Source of the DNA: Ruminococcus sp.
GTDB taxonomy: Bacteria; Bacillota; Clostridia; Oscillospirales; Ruminococcaceae
Direction: 5' to 3'
Assembly: GCA_017437285.1 (NCBI GenBank)
Contig: JAFSBM010000218.1
Coordinates: forward strand, 1 to 55,295
DNA: 55,295 nt
Position 1 is the first letter of the stretch; each line of letters opens with the position of its first letter. Under the pieces are notes generated by a model. The model was not told where the DNA came from, searched no databases, and saw nothing but the letters and a program-made list of their open reading frames with translations. The translations under genes and the position numbers were made by a program. Below, one piece after another: positions 34,387-41,588 of this stretch.

Positions 34387-34420
34387 TATATAGGTGATTT
34401 TTTTAAAACGAGGTGAAACA

Positions 34421-35002
34421 ATGAATTGTATTTTTTATATTATGGGCAAAAGTTCCAGCGGAAAGGACACAATTTACAATCGTATAAGGTTAGAGGAAAA
34501 ACTCCTGCCCGTGGTACTTTACACAACCCGTCCAATGCGTGAAAACGAGGAAAACGGCAGGGAATACCACTTTGTTGACCGTTCTTGCTTTGATAAAATG
34601 AAGTCGGAGGGGAAGGTTATCGAGGAACGCATATACAACACAATTCACGGTGAGTGGATTTATTTCACATCAAAGGACAGCATTAACCTTAAAAAGGGCA
34701 ATTGCATCGGCATTGGCACACTTGAAAGCTATGTAAAAATCAAAGAGCATTTCGGTGAAGCAGTAGTGCCGATTTATATTGAAGTTGAGGACGGATTGCG
34801 GCTTGCACGGGCTGTGGAGCGTGAGCGACTCCAGACAAATCCGAAATATGCAGAGCTTTGCAGACGATTTCTTGCGGACAGCAGCGATTTTTCCGAGGAA
34901 AAGCTGAAAGAAGCAGGCATAAGCCGACGTTTTTCAAATGAGGGAGAAATTGAGGAATGTATAGATGAAATCAAAATGGAGATGAGAAATTGGATAAAGT
35001 AA
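34421..35002 (+). CDS. Guanylate kinase-like protein
   Basis: The ATG at 34421, after a GAGGTG site, gives 193 residues. The P-loop MGKSSSGKDTIYNRI (about 8-22), TTRPMRENEENGREYHFVD (about 39-57) and SRRFSNEGEIEE tail are those of guanylate-kinase-fold proteins. It is an outlier to housekeeping Gmk: the P-loop has SSSGKD instead of SGxGKS/T. It could be a Gmk-like enzyme of unknown nucleotide specificity. It overlaps the next permease gene by 13 bases, so the two are coupled. Confidence 0.7.
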   Translation: MNCIFYIMGKSSSGKDTIYNRIRLEEKLLPVVLYTTRPMRENEENGREYHFVDRSCFDKMKSEGKVIEERIYNTIHGEWIYFTSKDSINLKKGNCIGIGTLESYVKIKEHFGEAVVPIYIEVEDGLRLARAVERERLQTNPKYAELCRRFLADSSDFSEEKLKEAGISRRFSNEGEIEECIDEIKMEMRNWIK

Positions 35003-36105
35003 AAAAATTTATAAAGGACCAGCCGGTGCTGATAATAGCCTTTTTGGCGGCGTTGGCGACTATTTTTGTAATTCCCCCCGACAGCGGCTATAAGGATTAC
35101 GTAAATTTCACGGTGCTTATACAGCTATTTTGCCTGATGACAGCAATAGGCGGATTCAGAAGTATCGGCTTATTTGAAAAACTGACGGCAGTTCTGATGA
35201 AAAAAGCAGGAAATGTACGGCGATTAGGCTTAATATTCACCATTTTATGCTATTTTTCCTCAATGCTTGTGACAAATGACGTGGCACTCATTACATTTGT
35301 GCCGCTGACATTAATGGTATTCGACAAAATCAAGGACGAAAAAAGCCGCATACTCACTATAGTCCTCGAAACAGCGGCAGCAAATTTAGGAAGTATGGTA
35401 ACTCCATTCGGCAATCCGCAGAATTTATTCATCTACGACAAGTACAGTCTTACTTTAGGGGATTTCTTCGGAACTATGCTGCCCTCAGCGGTGGTCAGCC
35501 TTGTACTGCTTATGCTGATGTGTCTGCTGCTGCCACGGTCTGAATGCAGCGGAAATTCAGCAGAGGAAAATAATATTTCAAAGGCAAAAACGGCTATATA
35601 CTTTGTTTTGTTCGTTATCTGCCTGCTTTCGGTTTTCCGAGTAGTTCCCGATTGGGTATGTCTGATAATTGCCATAGTTACAGCATTGTCGGTTAATTAT
35701 CGCCTTTTGTTTAAGGTTGACTACGGACTTCTTGCCACATTCGTATGCTTTTTTGTATTCGTGGGAAATATCGCACGAATTGACGCAGTAAAGGACTTTG
35801 TTTCGGGAATTTTAGCCGAAAGGGAGCTTGGAGTTTCCGTAGCACTTTCTCAGATTATAAGCAATGTTCCGGCGGCAGTAATGCTTTCGGGATTTACCGA
35901 CAACGGCAAGGAATTATTGCTTGGCGTAAATCTTGGCGGATTGGGAACAATTATCGCCTCCCTTGCAAGCCTGATTTCATTCCAGTACTACAAGGCGGCA
36001 GAGGGTGCAAAAACTATGCGATATATGGGAGTTTTCACCGTTGTCAATGTGGCATTGCTGGCGGCACTTCTTGGATTTACAGCAATAATCCGCAGTCTGG
36101 GGTGA
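34990..36105 (+). CDS. SLC13/ArsB-like anion permease
   Basis: The 371-residue protein has about ten to eleven membrane segments. SSMLVTNDVALITFVPL (about 90-106) and GSMVTPFGNPQNLFIY (about 134-149) are the two conserved hairpin motifs of the ion-transporter superfamily (SLC13, CitM, ArsB), repeated near SQIISNVPAAVML and GGLGTIIASLASLI in the second half. Substrate (dicarboxylate, arsenite or another anion) cannot be read. The TTG start at 34990 lies inside the kinase-like gene. Confidence 0.8.
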   Translation: MDKVKKFIKDQPVLIIAFLAALATIFVIPPDSGYKDYVNFTVLIQLFCLMTAIGGFRSIGLFEKLTAVLMKKAGNVRRLGLIFTILCYFSSMLVTNDVALITFVPLTLMVFDKIKDEKSRILTIVLETAAANLGSMVTPFGNPQNLFIYDKYSLTLGDFFGTMLPSAVVSLVLLMLMCLLLPRSECSGNSAEENNISKAKTAIYFVLFVICLLSVFRVVPDWVCLIIAIVTALSVNYRLLFKVDYGLLATFVCFFVFVGNIARIDAVKDFVSGILAERELGVSVALSQIISNVPAAVMLSGFTDNGKELLLGVNLGGLGTIIASLASLISFQYYKAAEGAKTMRYMGVFTVVNVALLAALLGFTAIIRSLG

Positions 36106-36109
36106 ATTT

Positions 36110-37063
36110 ATGCTGACAGAAAATTTACTTTTCAGCTTAAATGCCTCAATGCCTATAGTCCTGCTGATGATATTCGGCTATATATGCAGAAAGGTTGATT
36201 TACTTGATGACCACACCACATCAAAGCTGAATAAATTCACCTTTAAAGCCGCATTGCCTGCCCTGCTTTTCAAGGACTTGTCAACGGCAGATTTTCGTGC
36301 AGTATGGGACGGGGAAATGGTGGGATTTTGCGTAATTGTCACCATTTTAAGCGTGGCAATTGCGGTGGTCTATTCGCTGTTTCACAAGGATAAGGCAGAG
36401 CGAGGAGAGATAATTCAGGCATCATACAGAAGCTCAGCGGCAGTTTTAGGAATAGCCTTTGTAAACAATATTTACGGGGAATCCTTAATGGCGGCACTAA
36501 TGATAGTGGGAACTGTGCCGATTTATAATATAATAGCGGTGGCGGTTCTTGCAGCAACATCTCCCGACAAAAAGGGAGAGAGCAAAAAAATGCTGTTTTT
36601 TGACACATTAAAGGGAGTCGTAACCAATCCCATTATAATAGGTATAGCCGTGGGAATTTTATGGTCGCTTATTAAAATTCCACAGCCTGCCATAATGTCA
36701 AAAACTGTTGGCTATATGGCAAATATGGCGACACCCCTTTCGCTTATTGCTTTAGGTGCATCATTCAAAGTTGAGGAAGCAAAGAGCAAAGTAGGCATAA
36801 CTGTTGGAATTTGCTTTATAAAGCTGATTTTATTCTGTGGAATTTTCCTGCCAATCGCTATAAATATGGGATTTCGAGGCGAAAAACTGGTAGCAGTTCT
36901 TGTAATGCTTGGAAGTGCCACAACAGGCAGCTGTTTTGTAATGGTAAAAAATTTCGGTCATAAGGGAACTATTACAGCCTTTGCAGTAATGCTCACCACC
37001 ATTTGTTCAGCATTTACATTAACTTTGTGGCTGTTTTTACTGCGTTCAAAGGGATATATATGA
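36110..37063 (+). CDS. AEC-family (auxin efflux carrier-like) permease
   Basis: The 317-residue protein has ten hydrophobic segments in the 5+5 pattern of the AEC family (PIVLLMIFGYICRKVDLLDD at the start; FTFKAALPALLFKDLS; NPIIIGIAVGILWSL; TPLSLIALGASF). Bacterial members include malate/malonate exporters and many of unknown substrate. It starts 4 bases after the SLC13-like gene, so the two permeases are likely co-expressed. Nothing in the surroundings fixes the substrate. Confidence 0.8.
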   Translation: MLTENLLFSLNASMPIVLLMIFGYICRKVDLLDDHTTSKLNKFTFKAALPALLFKDLSTADFRAVWDGEMVGFCVIVTILSVAIAVVYSLFHKDKAERGEIIQASYRSSAAVLGIAFVNNIYGESLMAALMIVGTVPIYNIIAVAVLAATSPDKKGESKKMLFFDTLKGVVTNPIIIGIAVGILWSLIKIPQPAIMSKTVGYMANMATPLSLIALGASFKVEEAKSKVGITVGICFIKLILFCGIFLPIAINMGFRGEKLVAVLVMLGSATTGSCFVMVKNFGHKGTITAFAVMLTTICSAFTLTLWLFLLRSKGYI

Positions 37064-37104
37064 TTAACCCTTTATGTGGAGCAATAAATTCTCACAAAAA
37101 AACA

Positions 37105-37133
37105 TTGAATTTTTAAAATATATGTGATATAAT
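37105..37133 (+). promoter_or_regulatory. birA promoter, apparently giving a leaderless transcript
   Basis: TTGAAT (37105-37110), 17-bp spacer and TATAAT (37128-37133). The birA ATG is at 37143, only 9 bases after the -10, and no ribosome-binding site lies between. Confidence 0.72.
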
Positions 37134-37142
37134 AAATATATT

Positions 37143-37949
37143 ATGAAAAACATAGAAAAGCTGTTGGCGGAGCGAATAACCGCCTATAATAAATCTGAAA
37201 AGCTTGGGAGGGAAATCCACATATTTGAGGAAATTCCCTCCACAAACACATATGCAAAGGAGCTTGCGGCAAAGGGAGCCGCCCACGGCACAACGATTAT
37301 TGCCGAAAGTCAGACAGGAGGAAAGGGCAGACTTGGCAGGAAATTCGAATCGCCGTCGGGTGCTGGCATTTATATGAGCGTCATAATCCGTCCCGAATTT
37401 AACATTTCCCTTGCCCCATTCATAACCTCAGCCGCAGCCGTAGCCGCAGCCGAATCCGCAGAAAAGCTGTGCGGAGAGAATATCCGCATAAAATGGGTAA
37501 ATGACCTTTATCTCAACGGCAAAAAAATCTGTGGAATACTTACGGAATCGGCATTGAATACGAAGCTGAAAGCCCTTGATTATGCGGTAATCGGAATTGG
37601 TATAAATATCCGCAGATGTGAATTTCCCGAAGAAATAAGGGATATAGCAACATCAATCGAGGGAGAAACAGGAAAAATAATTGACAGAAATGAGCTTTGC
37701 GGAGAAATTCTCGGCAGGCTTGAATATTATCTTGAAAATATAGAAAATAAGGCACATCTTGGGGAATACCGCCGCCGAGAGCTGTTGACGGGCAATTACA
37801 TCACAGCAAATACAGGAGGGGAAACGGTAGAGGGATTTGCGGCAGGAATTGACGACAACGCAAATCTGATATTGAGGCTTGCCGACGGCAGCGAAAAAAG
37901 CCTGTTTTCGGGAGAAGCCAATCTGTGCCGTATAAGGAGGCAGAAATGA
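37143..37949 (+). CDS. birA: Biotin--[acetyl-CoA-carboxylase] ligase
   Basis: BirA attaches biotin to carboxylases. The 268-residue protein has the catalytic biotinyl-AMP motif GGKGRLGRKFESPSGAGIYMS (split here: GKGRLGRKF, then GAGIYMS; about 60-80), IKWVNDLYLNGKKICGIL (about 116-133) and the C-terminal SH3-like domain (about 215-265). It lacks the N-terminal helix-turn-helix of regulatory BirA, so it is an enzyme only. Its start lies 9 bases from the -10 element with no Shine-Dalgarno. The stop overlaps the flippase start (ATGA). Confidence 0.92.
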   Translation: MKNIEKLLAERITAYNKSEKLGREIHIFEEIPSTNTYAKELAAKGAAHGTTIIAESQTGGKGRLGRKFESPSGAGIYMSVIIRPEFNISLAPFITSAAAVAAAESAEKLCGENIRIKWVNDLYLNGKKICGILTESALNTKLKALDYAVIGIGINIRRCEFPEEIRDIATSIEGETGKIIDRNELCGEILGRLEYYLENIENKAHLGEYRRRELLTGNYITANTGGETVEGFAAGIDDNANLILRLADGSEKSLFSGEANLCRIRRQK

Positions 37950-39373
37950 ATAAATACAAAAAGCTTGCGTCAAATACGCTGATATTTGCCATAGGAACAT
38001 TCGGTTCGAAAATTCTTGTTATTCTTTTGTCACGACTTTACGCAAAGCATATAAATGCCTATGACAGCGGAATTAAGGACAACCTTGAAACCATAGCGTT
38101 ATTTTTACAGCCAATATTCACATTTGCATTGCAGGAATATCTCATACGCTTCGGACTTGACCGAAATTATGATAAAAAGAAAGTATTCAGCACATCGGCT
38201 TGTATGACAATTGCAGGAATGATTGCATTGATAATTATAGTGCCTGGATTGCGGTTTATACCTATTCTCAACTTCATATCGGGATATTCGCTGATGCTTG
38301 CAATATACGTCTGCACCTCGTCATTGCGAATGTTATGCGCTCAGTTTGTTCGTTCAAGGGATTTGGTCAAGCTGTATGCCGTTGACGGAATAATCGCAAC
38401 TCTCACCTTGCTTATATTCAGCTTTATCTTCATAGCAGGAATGAAAATGGGAGTCAAGGGATTTTTGCTTTCCGTTATTCTGTCGGACCTTTTATCCGTA
38501 TTATTCCTTTATTTTTCCGCAAATCTTGGAGTTTTTTTCAGCGTAAGGGAGTTCAGCGTAAGCCTTGCAGGAAAGATGATGAAATTCGCCTTACCGCTTA
38601 TTCCCACAATTGTAATGTGGACAGTAACAAGTATGTCAGACAAGCTTTTCCTCACAAATATGAGAAGTTCGAGGGTAGAGCTTGGATTATCGGCAACAGG
38701 AATATACGGCTATGCCAACAGAATACCAAATCTTGTATCAATGGTATCAACAATATTTTTTCAGGCTTGGAATATGTCAGCCATAACTGAAAACGAATCC
38801 GCCGACAGAGGAAAATTCTATCAGAGCGTGTATTCAGCATATGAAGCAATGCTGTTTATAGCGGCGGCAGGACTTATAATGATATGCAAGCCTATTACGA
38901 ATTTCCTTGTTCCCGATGATAATTTCTCGGAATACGGCATAGTTTACATCTACACGCCAATTCTTATAGTAGCGGCAATATTTATGGCTCTCAATCAGTT
39001 TTTGGGAGGAATATATTCCGCAACAAAGCACACGCAAAACAGCTTTTGGACAAGCCTTACAGCCTGTGTGGCAAATCTTATCCTCAACTGGGCAATGATT
39101 CCCGTTATCGGCATACACGGTGCGGCAATTGCAACAGTTATGAGCTATTATCTTTGTTTCTGGGCAAGAATAATTGACGCAAGATATTATATACCCTTTA
39201 AGTTTGAGGCTTCACGTTCACTTATAAACACAGGCTTAGTAATTGCAATGAGCATAATTGTAATAAAAGCACCGCCAATGTGGATGATGTGGAATGTGCT
39301 TATATTTGCAATTGTAACTGTATACAATTTCAAGCCAATGCTTGCTACTGTGAAAAAGGTATTGAAAAAGTAA
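37946..39373 (+). CDS. Polysaccharide flippase (Wzx/MATE-like)
   Basis: The ATG at 37946 follows TAAGGAGG and overlaps the birA stop by 4 bases. The 475-residue protein has 12 or more membrane segments and the polysaccharide-biosynthesis/MOP fold signatures (KLASNTLIFAIGTFGSKIL at the start; LQEYLIRFGLDRN; SVILSDLLSVLFLY; GATKH-like IYSATKHTQNSF; NWAMIPVIGIHGAAIATVMSY). Relatives flip undecaprenyl-linked sugars across the membrane. No glycosyltransferase genes are adjacent, so the cargo is unknown. Confidence 0.87.
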   Translation: MNKYKKLASNTLIFAIGTFGSKILVILLSRLYAKHINAYDSGIKDNLETIALFLQPIFTFALQEYLIRFGLDRNYDKKKVFSTSACMTIAGMIALIIIVPGLRFIPILNFISGYSLMLAIYVCTSSLRMLCAQFVRSRDLVKLYAVDGIIATLTLLIFSFIFIAGMKMGVKGFLLSVILSDLLSVLFLYFSANLGVFFSVREFSVSLAGKMMKFALPLIPTIVMWTVTSMSDKLFLTNMRSSRVELGLSATGIYGYANRIPNLVSMVSTIFFQAWNMSAITENESADRGKFYQSVYSAYEAMLFIAAAGLIMICKPITNFLVPDDNFSEYGIVYIYTPILIVAAIFMALNQFLGGIYSATKHTQNSFWTSLTACVANLILNWAMIPVIGIHGAAIATVMSYYLCFWARIIDARYYIPFKFEASRSLINTGLVIAMSIIVIKAPPMWMMWNVLIFAIVTVYNFKPMLATVKKVLKK

Positions 39374-39388
39374 AAAGGAGGAATATTT

Positions 39389-40096
39389 ATGCCAACACCA
39401 CACAACAATGCGAAAAAGGGAGATATAGCCAAAACGGTGCTTATGCCGGGTGACCCCCTGAGAGCGAAATTCATTGCGGAAACATATCTTGAAAATCCCG
39501 TATGCTACAACGAGGTACGTGGTATGCTTGGATTTACAGGCACATATAAGGGAGTGCCTGTATCTGTGCAGGGAAGCGGAATGGGAATGCCCTCAATGGG
39601 AATTTATTCCCATGAACTTTACAATGAATATGACGTAGAAAACATCATACGCATTGGCACAGCAGGTTCAATTGCGGACAAAATCAATCTCCGAGAGATA
39701 ATTATCGGAGTAAGTGCAAGCACAAATTCAAACTATGCTGCACAGTATCGCCTCCCGGGAACATACGCACCAACTGCCAGCTGGAAGCTTATAGCCGAGG
39801 CAGTAAAGGCAGCAGAGGCAAAGGGCTGCATTTATCACGCAGGAAATATCCTTTCATCTGATACATTCTACGACGACGCAAACAGCCTTGCAGAGTGGAA
39901 TAAAATGGGAGTTCTTGCCATTGAAATGGAATCAGCGGCACTTTATATGAATGCGGCAAGAGCAGGCAAAAATGCACTTTGTATTCTTACAGTTTCGGAT
40001 TGTCCGTTAAAGGGATTATCCACCACAGCTGAGGAGCGACAGACATCATTCCGTGATATGATGGAAATTGCCCTTGAAACAGCCATTAGCCTTTAG
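39389..40096 (+). CDS. deoD: Purine-nucleoside phosphorylase DeoD
   Basis: DeoD cleaves purine nucleosides with phosphate to base and (deoxy)ribose-1-phosphate. The 235-residue protein has MPTPHN, VLMPGDPLRAKFIAETYL (phosphate site), GSGMGMPSMGIYSHELY (about 58-74), IRIGTAGSI, ALEMESA-type motif LAIEMESAALYM (about 178) and the catalytic Asp in TVSDCPLKG (about 204). The final codons Ala-Ile-Ser-Leu-stop are read from the first heptad units of an intergenic repeat, so the repeat has supplied the natural C-terminus. Confidence 0.95.
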   Translation: MPTPHNNAKKGDIAKTVLMPGDPLRAKFIAETYLENPVCYNEVRGMLGFTGTYKGVPVSVQGSGMGMPSMGIYSHELYNEYDVENIIRIGTAGSIADKINLREIIIGVSASTNSNYAAQYRLPGTYAPTASWKLIAEAVKAAEAKGCIYHAGNILSSDTFYDDANSLAEWNKMGVLAIEMESAALYMNAARAGKNALCILTVSDCPLKGLSTTAEERQTSFRDMMEIALETAISL

Positions 40097-40139
40097 CTAT
40101 TAGTTATTAGCCTTTAGCCATTAGCTTTTAGCCTTTAGA
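40084..40139. repeat. Heptad repeat array fused to the end of deoD
   Basis: Eight consecutive units: CATTAGC, CTTTAGC, TATTAGT, TATTAGC, CTTTAGC, CATTAGC, TTTTAGC, CTTTAGA. The deoD TAG (40094-40096) is in the second unit. Confidence 0.92.
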
Positions 40140-40142
40140 AAA

Positions 40143-40173
40143 AAAGCGGTAGATGAATTTCTACCGCTTTTTT
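40143..40173 (+). terminator. Terminator after deoD
   Basis: AAAGCGGTAGA pairs perfectly with TCTACCGCTTT around TGAATT, followed by T residues. It belongs to a repeated hairpin family in this window. Confidence 0.88.
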
Positions 40174-40193
40174 GGCTATATACCGTAATTCTG

Positions 40194-40218
40194 TGTAGGG
40201 GCGGATATTATCCGCCCG
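40194..40218 (+). repeat. REP element, GGGCGG type
   Basis: TGTAG plus GGGCGGATATTATCCGCCC and G, identical to the RAYT-gene copies. Confidence 0.92.
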
Positions 40219-40246
40219 TTTTAAATATATCATCAAATATAAGAAA

Positions 40247-40392
40247 AAAACGGCAGAAATAAATCTACCGTTTCAAAAAAGCTAATGGCTAAAGGCTAAC
40301 AGCTAACGGCTTTAAAACAAAAAAACGGCAGAAACAAGTTCCACCGTTTTAATTAATCAGCCGCCCGCATAGCTAACAGCTAAAGGCTTTTA
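40247..40392. repeat. Two ACGGCAGAAA hairpins interleaved with two heptad arrays
   Basis: Hairpins at about 40247-40273 (ACGGCAGAAA...TCTACCGTTT) and 40322-40351 (ACGGCAGAAA...TTCCACCGTTTT). Heptads at 40281-40308 (GCTAATG, GCTAAAG, GCTAACA, GCTAACG) and 40372-40385 (GCTAACA, GCTAAAG). With the array, terminator and REP just before, repeats occupy nearly all of the 308-bp gap between deoD and the CDF gene. Confidence 0.85.
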
Positions 40393-40404
40393 AACAATTA
40401 CGCA

Positions 40405-41574
40405 TTAAACAAACGGGTGTTCAGGGTGAATAACCGTTTTGAATGTGGGATTTTTCTCATGGATTTTCGCTGCCACAAGTTCAGCCGCTTCGTTGTCGTT
40501 GAATTTTGAATCAACAGGAATACACAGATCAAAGAGCAGAGTTGTAAAACTTTCAGCATTAACAATTCTGAAATCGTGGAGGGTGAAGTCCTTATCAACT
40601 GCAAGCATACATTCCTCTGCCAGCTTTTTCAGAGAATTTACCTGCTCATTATTCACTGCCACAGGGTCAAGATGAATTGTAACAATTGCCCCGAAATGCT
40701 CCTGCATATCCTTTTCGAGAATGTCGATAACCTCGTGTGCGTGGAGGAATTCGCAGTCCTCGGAGATTTCAGCGTGGAGGGTAATTATAAGCCGTCCCGG
40801 ACCGTAATCGTGAATCATAAGGTCATGAGTTCCCACCACATCGGGATATTTTTTGATAAAGCCGTAAACGCTTTCCACAAATTCCTGTGAGGGAGCAGTT
40901 CCGAGAAGCAGGTCAACAGTTTCTTTAGCCGCCTTTAAGCCAGCCCATATAATGAGAGCCGACACTATGAGCGCTGCCCAGCCGTCAAGGGGAAAATCCC
41001 AGAATTTCGCACAAATCGTAGTGATGAAAACAAGACCTGTTGCCGCCGTATCGGAAATGCTGTCAAGAGCCGCCGCCTTAATAGCCGCAGAATTTATGGT
41101 ATTTCCGATTTTTCGGTAAAACAGAAACAGCCACAGTTTCACAAGAATTGCAATTCCCAGAAGAATAAGGGTAATGGGGCGGAATTGCGGAATATCGGGA
41201 TGAATGATTTTATCCACCGCAGTTTTGAAAAGCTCCACGCCCACAATCACAATCATAATATCAACGATAAATGCGGTTATGTATTCCATTCTGCCGTGAC
41301 CGAGGGGATGTTTTTTATCAGCGTGCTTTGAGGATAGCCGAAATCCCAGCATAGTCACAACGGACGAACCTGCATCGGAGATGTTATTGAAAGCGTCAGC
41401 GATAATTGCCACAGCACCCGTGAAAATTCCCGTGAAAAGTTTCAGCAGGAAAAGGGCAATATTGGCGATAATTCCCGTAGTTCCCGACAGCATAGCGTAG
41501 TTGTTCCGCACATCGTTATTGCTTGTATTTTCATAGTCCTTTACAAATGAGCGTATTAAAAAGTTGGTGAGCAT
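40405..41574 (-). CDS. Cation diffusion facilitator metal transporter
   Basis: The 389-residue protein has six membrane segments (about 28-215) with the CDF metal-site motifs IADAFNNISDAGSSVVTML (H/D-x-x-x-D on TM2, Asn and Asp present) and AIKAAALDSISDTAATG on TM5. HPLGHGRMEY (about 92-101) is the conserved loop. The C-terminal cytoplasmic domain (about 220-300) has the DHHA-like ferredoxin fold, and an extra domain of about 85 residues follows, longer than typical CDF proteins (about 300). Likely exports Zn, Mn, Fe or Cd; the metal cannot be read. It is 14 bases downstream of the AraC-type regulator gene. Confidence 0.87.
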   Translation of the reverse strand: MLTNFLIRSFVKDYENTSNNDVRNNYAMLSGTTGIIANIALFLLKLFTGIFTGAVAIIADAFNNISDAGSSVVTMLGFRLSSKHADKKHPLGHGRMEYITAFIVDIMIVIVGVELFKTAVDKIIHPDIPQFRPITLILLGIAILVKLWLFLFYRKIGNTINSAAIKAAALDSISDTAATGLVFITTICAKFWDFPLDGWAALIVSALIIWAGLKAAKETVDLLLGTAPSQEFVESVYGFIKKYPDVVGTHDLMIHDYGPGRLIITLHAEISEDCEFLHAHEVIDILEKDMQEHFGAIVTIHLDPVAVNNEQVNSLKKLAEECMLAVDKDFTLHDFRIVNAESFTTLLFDLCIPVDSKFNDNEAAELVAAKIHEKNPTFKTVIHPEHPFV

Positions 41575-41588
41575 TAAATTCCGCCTTT

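Noticed and set aside
37076-37086. TGGAGCAATA as an end of a second MITE copy
   Set aside because: Only about 10 bases match and no partner inverted repeat was found nearby.
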